From: CAZLKN01 sp964560135 | GTDB taxonomy: Bacteria > Actinomycetota > JAICYB01 | Length of the DNA stretch: 5,232 nucleotides | Direction: 5' to 3' | Assembly: GCA_964560135.1 (NCBI GenBank) | Contig: CAZLKN010000111.1 | Location: 1 to 5,232, forward strand | Shown here: piece by piece, positions 1 to 5,232 of the stretch | Layout: each line of letters starts with the position of its first letter | How positions within the stretch are numbered: position 1 is the first letter of the stretch | Translations under genes and position numbers: made by a program | Notes under the pieces: generated by a model | What the model was told of the DNA's origin: nothing | The model's database searches: none | The model's input: only the letters and a program-made list of their open reading frames with translations

Positions 1-327
1 CTCGACGAGCTCCTCGGGCATCCCACCGAGGATCCGCACGGCCACCCCATCCCCTCGGCCGACCTCAAGCTCGAGGTCATCGCCTACCCCGATCTCACCC
101 AGGTCCGGGACGGCAACACGTGCGTCGTGCGTGCGGTAGCCGACCGGGACCCCGAGCTCCTGCGCCACCTCGACGAGCTGGGCCTGCGTCCCGGCGCGCA
201 GCTCGTCGTACAGGAGGTCGTCCCGTACGGAGGCGGCGTACGGGTCCGTGTCGGTTCGATCGAGCACGTCGTGGGACGGGACGCAGCAGCAGCGGTCAGG
301 GTTTCGACGACGGAGGACCACTCATGA
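1..327 (+). CDS. DtxR/MntR-family metal-dependent transcriptional regulator, C-terminal part (5' truncated)
   Basis: The window opens inside this gene; 108 residues and the TGA stop are present. Visible residues 1-18 begin LDELLG and continue as GHPTEDPHGHPIP, the linker that follows the dimerization/metal-binding domain in DtxR-family repressors; the 'DPHG' version resembles actinobacterial MntR/SirR-type members rather than DtxR/IdeR ('SPFG'). Residues about 32-103 form an SH3-like FeoA domain (DGNTCVVRAVADRDPELLRHLDELGLRPGA core, then VPYGGGVRVRVG). The DNA-binding helix-turn-helix and the metal ligands lie upstream of the window, so metal specificity cannot be read. By family knowledge these are cytoplasmic repressors or activators controlled by Mn(II) or Fe(II). 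The stop overlaps the start of the oxidase gene (ATGA), which places it first in the visible operon and makes autoregulation of the operon plausible. A GTG at 127 is inside the FeoA domain and is not the start. Family assignment is firm; the MntR rather than IdeR subtype is likely but not proven. Confidence 0.9.
   Translation, partial: LDELLGHPTEDPHGHPIPSADLKLEVIAYPDLTQVRDGNTCVVRAVADRDPELLRHLDELGLRPGAQLVVQEVVPYGGGVRVRVGSIEHVVGRDAAAAVRVSTTEDHS
312..317 (+). promoter_or_regulatory. Shine-Dalgarno site for the multicopper oxidase gene
   Basis: GGAGGA lies 6 bases before the ATG at 324, inside the last codons of the upstream regulator gene. Its strength and spacing select ATG 324 as the start over the in-frame ATG at 336 and over upstream in-frame extension towards 120. 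Confidence 0.8.
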
Positions 328-1475
328 TCTCGAGGATGCGAAGGGCGTTCGGGCGAACCCCCGACCGGGACGGGCACACCGGCCGGAGGATCACCCGGCG
401 CGAGATGATCCAGGGAGGCTCCCTGGGTGCCGCAGCCATGGTGTCGGCCGGGCTCCTGGGGAAGAGCACGTCGGCCGAGCAGATACTGCTCGCCGGCGAG
501 CACTCGTCCGGGGGGCACGGCGCCCACGCGATGGGTGCCGTCGGCGAGGTCGACCACGATCGCAACGGCTTCGACCCCACGGACATCCTCACCGACTACG
601 ACTTCGGCGAGGTCGACACGGTGAACGGTCAGACCGTCCGCCGGTACCGGTTCGTGGCGGTCGACCAGGAGATCGAGATCGCCCCCGGTGTCTTCTTCCC
701 GGCTTGGACCTACAACGGTCGCGTCCCCGGTCCGACGATCCGTTGCACCGAGGGGGATCGCATCGAGATCGAGTTCATCAACGGCTCGGCGCACCCGCAC
801 ACCATCCACTTCCACGGGATCCACTCGGCCACCCAGGACGGCGTCCCCGGCGTGGGGCCGGGGAACATCGAGCCGGGGGACCGGTTCACCTACACCTTCG
901 ACGCCTTCCCGTTCGGCTGCCACTTCTACCACTGCCATTCGAACCCGCTGAAGCGCCACATCCACAAGGGGCTGTACGGCGCATTCATCGTCGACCCCGA
1001 CCCCGCCCGGCACCCCGACCAACAGGAGGCGGCGGTGCGCCGCACCTTCGAGGGGGCCCGGGAGGCCGGGATCCGGGAGTTCGTCCTCGTCATGAACGGA
1101 TTCGACACCAACTTCGACGGCGAGAACGAGATCTACGCGGTGAACTCCATCGCCTTCCACTACGCGAACCACCCCATCCGGATCGGGACCGAGGAGGACG
1201 TCCGCCTGTTCCTCATCAACGCCACCGAGTTCGATCCGATCAACTCCATCCACACCCACGCGAACTTCTTCGATTACTACGACCACGGGACGACGCTCAC
1301 GCCGACGTTGCCGACGATCGACACGGTGATGCAGTGCCAGGCGCAGCGGGGCATCGTCGAGTTCAGCTACCGGGGATTCGAGCCGGGCCTCTACATGTTC
1401 CACGCTCACCAGTCGGAGTTCGTCGAGCTCGGCTGGATGAGCTTCTTCGAGCTCGTCGAGGGGAGGACGGCATGA
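324..1475 (+). CDS. Tat-exported two-domain multicopper oxidase (cupredoxin pair)
   Basis: This 383-residue protein should oxidize a metal ion or organic substrate and reduce O2 to water outside the cytoplasmic membrane. A twin-arginine signal is visible at residues 20-50 (TRREMIQ at 24-30, then a Gly/Ala-rich hydrophobic stretch), with plausible cleavage near TSA51. A short His-rich segment follows (H60, H65, H68, M70). Cupredoxin domain 1 (about 105-225) has H157, the HFH pair 162/164, H203-C204-H205, H212 and L217. Domain 2 (about 250-380) has the HTH pair 310/312 and the HAH pair 360/362. These four HxH pairs supply all eight histidines of a type 2/type 3 trinuclear cluster. The only type 1 Cys (C204) is in domain 1; domain 2 has Ala in its place (H360-A-H362). 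NirK lacks the full set of HxH pairs, so this is an oxidase, not a nitrite reductase. L217 sits where NirK has its axial Met. ATG 324 is chosen for its strong ribosome site and ATGA overlap with the regulator; the stop overlaps the ZIP gene in the same way. Substrate (Fe, Mn, Cu or phenolic) is unknown; context favours a metal. Confidence 0.92.
   Translation: MISRMRRAFGRTPDRDGHTGRRITRREMIQGGSLGAAAMVSAGLLGKSTSAEQILLAGEHSSGGHGAHAMGAVGEVDHDRNGFDPTDILTDYDFGEVDTVNGQTVRRYRFVAVDQEIEIAPGVFFPAWTYNGRVPGPTIRCTEGDRIEIEFINGSAHPHTIHFHGIHSATQDGVPGVGPGNIEPGDRFTYTFDAFPFGCHFYHCHSNPLKRHIHKGLYGAFIVDPDPARHPDQQEAAVRRTFEGAREAGIREFVLVMNGFDTNFDGENEIYAVNSIAFHYANHPIRIGTEEDVRLFLINATEFDPINSIHTHANFFDYYDHGTTLTPTLPTIDTVMQCQAQRGIVEFSYRGFEPGLYMFHAHQSEFVELGWMSFFELVEGRTA
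1461..1467 (+). promoter_or_regulatory. Shine-Dalgarno site for the ZIP transporter gene
   Basis: GGGAGGA, part of a longer purine run from 1458, lies 4 bases before the ATG at 1472 and inside the end of the oxidase gene. It supports the ATG at 1472 and translational coupling through the ATGA overlap. Confidence 0.75.
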
Positions 1476-2680
1476 GCGACACCAAGACAGCGTCCGGGAC
1501 GGGTACCGACCGTCCCCCCACCGGAGGAGACCGGCGGGCCGTGTTCGCGCTGCTGCCGCTGGCGCTCCTGGGAATCGTGATCGGGGCGTTCCTCTTCCTC
1601 GACCCGCTGTCGGGCATGCGGGAGGGCGTCCCGCCCGTCGAGGAGCTCAGCTTCACTCGCGTGACGCTCGATACCGAGCCGCGGCAGATCACGGTCACCG
1701 TCCGCAACGGGGGCCCGGACCCGGTCACGATCGCGCAGGTACTCGTCGACGATGCCTACTGGTCGCACGAGATCACTCCCGACCGCACCGTCGGGCGCCT
1801 CCGAAGCGCGACGATCACGATCCCGTACCCGTGGGTCGATGAGGAGGCGCACGAGATCGTCCTCCTCTCCGAGACCGGGGTGACGTTCGCGCACGAGATC
1901 GAGGTGGCGCTGGAGTCGCCCCGCACGACGGCCGCCACGCTCGGAACCCTCGCGCTCATCGGCATCTTCGTCGGCGTGATCCCGGTGCTCATCGGGCTGC
2001 TGTGGTTCCCCTTCGTCCGCCGGCTCTCGCCGGTCTGGGTGAACTTCTTCCTGGCCCTCACCGCGGGGCTGCTCGTGTTCCTCGCCGTAGACGCGACCGA
2101 CGAGGCGTTCGCCCTGACCGCGGAAGTGCCGGGCGCGTTCGGTGGGATCGGATTGATCGCGCTGGGCATCTTCGGTGCCTTGACGGCACTCCTCATCGTC
2201 GACGGCCGGCTGCGTCGCCGACACGGGACGATGCCGCCCTACGCCGTCGCAGCGCTCGTCGCGACCGGTATCGGGCTTCACAACCTGGGGGAAGGCCTCG
2301 CGATCGGCGCGGCGTTCGCGCTCGCGGAGGTCGGGTTGACGACCTTCCTCATCCTCGGGTTCACGCTCCACAACGTGACCGAAGGGCTCGGCATCGTCGC
2401 GCCGCTGGCGCGGGAGCGTCCGAAGCTGTGGCACTTCGCCGCGCTGGGAGCCATCGCCGGCGTCCCGACGATCTTCGGGACCTGGATCGGAGGCCTCGCG
2501 TTCTCGCCCACGCTCGCGGTCCTCTTCCTGTCGATCGGGGTCGGGGCGATCCTCCAGGTCGTCTGGGAGCTCGGACGGATGATGCGCCAGCGAGGGATGC
2601 TCAGCGCCCCGCTGAACGCGGCGGGCTTCGCGGCGGGGGTGGTCGTGATGTACGCCACGGGCCTGCTGGTTGCGGCGTAA
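1472..2680 (+). CDS. ZIP-family divalent metal transporter with N-terminal extracytoplasmic beta domain
   Basis: This 402-residue membrane protein is a probable importer of divalent metal into the cytoplasm. A first membrane segment (about 22-43) precedes a soluble region (about 58-148) rich in alternating beta-type residues (ITVTVRNGG, SATITIPYP), which looks like an Ig-like or cupredoxin-like fold. The ZIP core follows, with about eight membrane segments (roughly 153-181, 188-207, 221-243, 255-284, 287-311, 320-342, 346-367, 382-401). Two metal-site motifs are visible: HNLGEG at 270-275 and HNVTEG at 300-305, matching the HNxPEG motifs of helices 4 and 5 in ZupT-like ZIPs except that Pro is absent from both. 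ZIP cores normally have an external N-terminus, so the added helix plus domain puts the beta domain outside, where the exported oxidase would be. It is longer than typical bacterial ZIPs of roughly 250-310 residues because of this N-terminal part. Start ATG 1472 overlaps the oxidase stop. Transported metal is not determined; the regulator suggests Mn, Fe or Zn. Confidence 0.9.
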   Translation: MSDTKTASGTGTDRPPTGGDRRAVFALLPLALLGIVIGAFLFLDPLSGMREGVPPVEELSFTRVTLDTEPRQITVTVRNGGPDPVTIAQVLVDDAYWSHEITPDRTVGRLRSATITIPYPWVDEEAHEIVLLSETGVTFAHEIEVALESPRTTAATLGTLALIGIFVGVIPVLIGLLWFPFVRRLSPVWVNFFLALTAGLLVFLAVDATDEAFALTAEVPGAFGGIGLIALGIFGALTALLIVDGRLRRRHGTMPPYAVAALVATGIGLHNLGEGLAIGAAFALAEVGLTTFLILGFTLHNVTEGLGIVAPLARERPKLWHFAALGAIAGVPTIFGTWIGGLAFSPTLAVLFLSIGVGAILQVVWELGRMMRQRGMLSAPLNAAGFAAGVVVMYATGLLVAA

Positions 2681-2682
2681 GG

Positions 2683-2712
2683 GCCGGGCGGGCGCCGTCG
2701 AGCCCGCCCGGC
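2683..2712 (+). terminator. GC-rich hairpin after the ZIP gene, likely transcription terminator
   Basis: GCCGGGCGGGC (2683-2693) pairs perfectly over 11 bp with GCCCGCCCGGC (2702-2712) around an 8-base loop. It begins two bases after the ZIP stop codon. No T-run follows, so it is not a canonical intrinsic terminator, but such hairpins are common gene ends in high-GC actinobacteria. It probably ends or attenuates the regulator-oxidase-ZIP transcript before the CDF gene; an mRNA-stabilizing role is an alternative. Confidence 0.65.
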
Positions 2713-2749
2713 GCATCGGCTCCGGCGAGTAGGCTTGCCGACAGCGATC

Positions 2750-4150
2750 ATGTCCGACATCGCCGTCTCCTCGTCAGGCCACGGGCGCGCCACGCGGGTC
2801 GCCGTCGCCTCCCTCGCCGTCGCCGTCGCCGTGGCGGCGACCAAGCTCACCGTGGGCGTGCTTTCCGGCTCGATCGGGGTCCTCTCCGACGCCTTCCATT
2901 CCGTCCTCGACGCGGGTGCCACCGGACTGACGCTGTTCGCCGTCCGGCTCGCCCGCAAACCCCCGGACCGCGAGCATCCGTACGGTCACGGGCGCGTCGA
3001 GAACCTCGTGGCCTTCGGGCAGGCGTGCCTGCTCGTCGTCGTATCGGCGGTCGTGGCCGTGGAGGCCGTTCGCCGTCTCGTCGCCGGTTCGGCCCTCGAT
3101 CCCCCGATCTATGCCCTGGCGCTCATGGGCGGCGCCGTCGTGGTCGACGCCTGGCGGTCCGTCGCGCTCTCGCGCGCGGCGGAGCGGTACGACAGCCAGG
3201 CCCTCGCCGCCGACGCGCTGAACTTCCGGTCGGACGTCCTCGGCTCCCTTGCCGTTCTCGGGGGTCTGGTCGCCGCCCGCTTGGGATTCCCCGCCGGGGA
3301 CCCGATCGCCGCCCTGATCGTCGTCGCGATCATCTGGTGGCTGGCGGTCCGGATCGGGGCACAGTCGGTGAACATGCTCATGGACCGGCGGCCCGAGGGG
3401 CTGGGCGACCATCTCGCGAGGGCCGCGATGGGGGTGGAGGGTGTGGTCGGCGTCCAGGACGTGCGGGTGCGGCGCGCCGGTCCGCACGCCCATGCGGAGA
3501 TCAGCGTGCACGTCGGACGTACGACCCCCGTGGAACGGTCCCACGACATCGCGGAGTCGGTGAGAGCCGCCGTCCAGGACGCGGTTCCGGGGACGTCGGC
3601 AGTCGTCGCCGTCCATCCGAGCGCCGAGGGCGAGGACGTCGTGAGTCGCGTCTTCGCCGCCGCGAATCGCATCGGCCTGGCCGACCAGGTGCACAACGTC
3701 CTCGCGATCCGGCATCCGGAGGGCCTGTGGCTCATGCTCCATGCGAAGGTGCCCGCGTCCACCCCGCTCGGACGCGCCCACGAGGTGTCCGACGTCCTCG
3801 AAGAGGAGCTCCGGCGGGAGGTCGACGGGCTCGCGCGTGTCGAGATCCATCTCGAGCCGCGGGAGTCGCAGCATCTCTCGGGGAAGGTGGTCAGCGCGCA
3901 GTTCGCAGAGCTCGCAGCCGAGGTCCGCGAGATCACGGAGCGCTTCGCGCCCATCACCCGCTGCCATGAGGTCGCCGTCAGCGAGACGCCCGACGGCCAG
4001 CATCTCGTCCTGCACTGCGAGGCGCCGCCCGACGTCGACATCGGCCGCGCCCACGAGGCATCGCGGAGGGTCGAGGACGAGATCCATCGCCGCTGGGATC
4101 GCGTGCGCACGGTGACCATCCACTTCGAGCCCTCCGACGAGGCGTCCTAG
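2750..4150 (+). CDS. Cation diffusion facilitator (CDF) metal transporter with three C-terminal modules
   Basis: This 466-residue protein is a probable proton-coupled exporter of divalent metal from the cytoplasm. The CDF membrane domain spans about 14-210: helix 1 (14-36), helix 2 with SDAFHSVLD (46-54), the cytoplasmic loop with HPYGHGR (76-82), helices 3 and 4, helix 5 with ADALNFRSD (154-162), and helix 6 (185-205). The transport site reads H50 and D54 in helix 2, N158 and D162 in helix 5; N158 replaces the usual His or Asp. A cytoplasmic ZT_dimer-like domain follows (about 219-290), then two more modules of the same pattern (300-370 and 384-461). Most CDF proteins of about 300 residues have one. 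ATG 2750 is preferred because it leaves a short normal N-terminus. TTG 2735 is an alternative, with a weak GGCGAG 5 bases upstream; neither has a strong ribosome site. The gene follows the ZIP gene in the same direction after a hairpin, so it may have its own promoter. Metal specificity is not determined. Confidence 0.92.
   Translation: MSDIAVSSSGHGRATRVAVASLAVAVAVAATKLTVGVLSGSIGVLSDAFHSVLDAGATGLTLFAVRLARKPPDREHPYGHGRVENLVAFGQACLLVVVSAVVAVEAVRRLVAGSALDPPIYALALMGGAVVVDAWRSVALSRAAERYDSQALAADALNFRSDVLGSLAVLGGLVAARLGFPAGDPIAALIVVAIIWWLAVRIGAQSVNMLMDRRPEGLGDHLARAAMGVEGVVGVQDVRVRRAGPHAHAEISVHVGRTTPVERSHDIAESVRAAVQDAVPGTSAVVAVHPSAEGEDVVSRVFAAANRIGLADQVHNVLAIRHPEGLWLMLHAKVPASTPLGRAHEVSDVLEEELRREVDGLARVEIHLEPRESQHLSGKVVSAQFAELAAEVREITERFAPITRCHEVAVSETPDGQHLVLHCEAPPDVDIGRAHEASRRVEDEIHRRWDRVRTVTIHFEPSDEAS
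3404..4132 (+). repeat. Three tandem protein-level repeats in the CDF C-terminal region
   Basis: Residues 219-290, 300-370 and 384-461 of the CDF protein (about 3404-3619, 3647-3859 and 3899-4132) share one pattern: a beta strand with His, a Pro or Thr-Pro turn, then (G)RAHE or RSHD opening a helix, and a final V-x-I/V-H strand. Modules 2 and 3 are the closest pair: LHAKVP / LHCEAP, GRAHE in both, and VEIHLEP / VTIHFEP. A 13-base exact match (CGCGCCCACGAGG at 3773-3785 and 4046-4058) covers the RAHE codons, but otherwise similarity is at protein level, so the duplication looks old. Confidence 0.7.
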
Positions 4151-4162
4151 CCGGGGACGGCT
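4149..4162. terminator. Small hairpin between convergent genes, possible two-way terminator
   Basis: AGCCG (4149-4153) pairs with CGGCT (4158-4162) around a GGGA tetraloop on the plus strand. It spans the 11-base gap between the CDF and GNAT stop codons and touches both. A second overlapping fold, CGTCC (4143-4147) with GGACG (4155-4159), competes with it. The stem is only 5 bp with no T-run, so function is uncertain. Confidence 0.3.
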
Positions 4163-5181
4163 CAGAGATCGACCGGGTCCACCACGACCGGGCGCTCGCC
4201 GGGGGCCGGGCCCCCGAGCGGCTTGGCGAGCATCCGGTAGACGTCGGGGACCGAGAAAGCGGCCTTCGTCCAGCGGGGACGCTCGATCCTGTCGTACAGG
4301 TGGACGACGAACTCCAGGCCCCGCTCCCGGGCCCGGCCGAGCACCGCCGGCAGCAGCCGGCCGAGTTCCTTGGGGATCCCCGCCCCGCCCACCAGGTATC
4401 CGTAGCGCAGCGGCCGGCCGAGCTGGGGGGCATGTGGGAACGGGATCCGCAGCCCCCGCGCAACGCGCCCGGCCACGCCCAGGGCCCGCACCTCCGGCGG
4501 CAGGCGCAGGGGCACCGCCCGGGCCACCTCGCTGTGGTCCCACAGCCCGAGCAGGGCCCCCTGCGTCGTCCAGACGTCGTCGGGGCGCCAGCCGGGCAGC
4601 GACGTCCACAACGCCCCCAGCGCGTCGCCGTCCAACGGCCGGACGAGGTCGTTCCGCGCGGATGCGGCCCCCATCAGGACGGCCGCCGCATCCCAGTCGG
4701 ACACGGGCCGGGCGTCTTCAGGGGGCCCGGGCCGGCGGCCGAAGACCGGATACACGCGCCCGGTCAGCTCCCGGGCCGTCGTGAAGCCCGCCCGGTCGAA
4801 GAGCGTCACCGACGAGGCGTTGCCGGGGATCACGTGCGCGTAGGCGAAGGCCGCGCCCCGGTCACGGGCCCAGCCCTCCAGCGCCTCCAGGATCCGGCGG
4901 GCCAGGCCACGCCTGCGGGCCCGGGCGTCCACCGCCATGTCGAAGACGTAGGCCGCCGTGACCTCGGCACCGGCCACCAGGACCCGCTTGGTGGCGCAGG
5001 TGCCGGTGGCGGCGAGCCCCTCGTCGTCGTCCACGACGATCGTGGTGGCGTCGTCGAAGGGCCGGCGGCGGGCGAACGGGTCGGGGGCCCGGTCCTGGCC
5101 GAGGACCATGCGGCCCTCCTGGGGGTTGCGGAGGAGCAGCTCGGCGAGCGCCGCTGCGTCCGGGGGCCGGGCCTCGCGCAT
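4162..5181 (-). CDS. GNAT-family N-acetyltransferase with extra C-terminal half
   Basis: This 339-residue cytoplasmic protein should transfer an acyl group, usually acetyl, from CoA to an amine; the acceptor is unknown. The N-terminal GNAT domain (about 1-148) shows the strand YVFDMAVDARARRRGLA at 78-94, whose R89-x-x-G92-x-A94 is the acyl-CoA pyrophosphate-binding loop (motif A). It is followed by the helix RRILEALEGWARDRGA and by motif B with N121 and LFDRAGF (127-133). Residues about 150-339 are not a standard GNAT domain by eye. This half has alternating strand/helix character (EFVVHLYDR, YGYLVGGAG) and could be a degenerate second GNAT fold, as in two-domain family members. No membrane segment or signal is seen. 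The ATG start overlaps the stop of an upstream gene (TGATG), implying translational coupling; no good ribosome site of its own is visible. It converges on the CDF gene with an 11-base gap and shows no link to metal handling. Confidence 0.85.
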   Translation of the reverse strand: MREARPPDAAALAELLLRNPQEGRMVLGQDRAPDPFARRRPFDDATTIVVDDDEGLAATGTCATKRVLVAGAEVTAAYVFDMAVDARARRRGLARRILEALEGWARDRGAAFAYAHVIPGNASSVTLFDRAGFTTARELTGRVYPVFGRRPGPPEDARPVSDWDAAAVLMGAASARNDLVRPLDGDALGALWTSLPGWRPDDVWTTQGALLGLWDHSEVARAVPLRLPPEVRALGVAGRVARGLRIPFPHAPQLGRPLRYGYLVGGAGIPKELGRLLPAVLGRARERGLEFVVHLYDRIERPRWTKAAFSVPDVYRMLAKPLGGPAPGERPVVVDPVDL

Positions 5182-5232
5182 CAGCCCGCGACCGCGCCGA
5201 GCTCCAGACCCGGGTCGCGCAGCCGGGCGGCG
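5181..5232 (-). CDS. C-terminal end of an unidentified gene upstream of the GNAT gene (partial)
   Basis: Reading the minus strand from the window edge, one frame gives AARLRDPGLELGAVAG followed by TGA at 5183-5181. The last base of this stop is the first base of the GNAT ATG (TGATG). That overlap is typical of operon neighbours and is the main evidence that this is a real coding end. Sixteen residues are too few to identify the product. Confidence 0.45.
   Translation of the reverse strand, partial: AARLRDPGLELGAVAG

Noticed and set aside
120..323. N-terminal extension of the oxidase frame
   Set aside because: It overlaps the regulator's FeoA domain, reads as Arg/Pro-rich, and would bury the Tat signal far from the N-terminus. 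ATG 324 with GGAGGA is far better.
84..1409. Long minus-strand open frame of 441 codons opposite the oxidase gene
   Set aside because: Its product is dominated by Val, Asp, Arg and Gly with no domain, and it lies antisense to a gene with complete copper motifs. It is the expected shadow of GC-biased codons.
726..1433. Copper nitrite reductase (NirK) identity for the oxidase
   Set aside because: All four HxH pairs of a trinuclear oxidase cluster are present, which NirK lacks.
248..1471. Plus-strand upstream extension of the ZIP reading frame through the oxidase gene
   Set aside because: The frame is open by GC bias only. It is Arg/Pro/His-rich, lies over the oxidase gene in another frame, and the ATG at 1472 has a strong ribosome site and a normal membrane-protein start.
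1406..2716. Minus-strand open frame of 436 codons opposite the ZIP gene
   Set aside because: The charged Arg/Glu/Asp-rich product mirrors a hydrophobic membrane protein on the plus strand; it is a composition shadow.
2730..2735. TAGGCT as a -10 promoter element for the CDF gene
   Set aside because: It matches the loose TANNNT pattern, but there is no -35 partner and one short match is weak evidence, so it is not listed as a feature.
2774..4609. Long minus-strand open frame of 611 codons opposite the CDF gene
   Set aside because: It covers the antisense of the CDF gene and also overlaps the GNAT gene in another frame. The low-complexity Arg/Gly/Asp/His composition shows no fold.

Overview
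The window is GC-rich and tightly packed, and codon third positions are overwhelmingly G or C. Together with an N-truncated DtxR/MntR-type regulator carrying the actinobacterial-looking 'GHPTEDPHG' motif, a Tat-exported copper oxidase and near-zero intergenic spacing, this suggests a high-GC actinobacterium, possibly one of the deep-branching or uncultured groups. That placement is an inference from composition and protein style; no phylogenetic marker is present.

Layout. Positions 1-327 (+) hold the 3' end of a DtxR/MntR-family metalloregulator. It overlaps by ATGA a gene for a Tat-exported two-domain multicopper oxidase (324-1475, +). That gene overlaps, again by ATGA, a ZIP-family metal transporter with an added N-terminal extracytoplasmic beta domain (1472-2680, +). 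A perfect 11-bp GC hairpin (2683-2712) sits immediately after the ZIP stop codon. Next comes a cation diffusion facilitator (CDF) efflux protein with three tandem C-terminal metal-chaperone-like modules (2750-4150, +). Convergent to it is a GNAT-family acetyltransferase with a long extra C-terminal half (4162-5181, -). It is translationally coupled to an upstream gene of which only the last 16 codons are in the window (5181-5232, -). There is no gene-free stretch over 100 bases, and I saw no RNA gene, CRISPR array or mobile element.

How the genes work together. The first three genes read as one translationally coupled metal-homeostasis operon: a metal sensor, an exported oxidase with a complete O2-reducing copper cluster, and a divalent-metal permease whose extra domain is predicted to lie on the same side of the membrane as the oxidase. 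The adjacent CDF protein would move divalent metal the opposite way. The most notable idea is that oxidase and ZIP permease act as a pair, loosely like the eukaryotic ferroxidase/permease pairs but with a ZIP transporter. The metal (Mn, Fe, Zn or Cu) cannot be settled from sequence. The GNAT operon on the other strand appears unrelated to metals.
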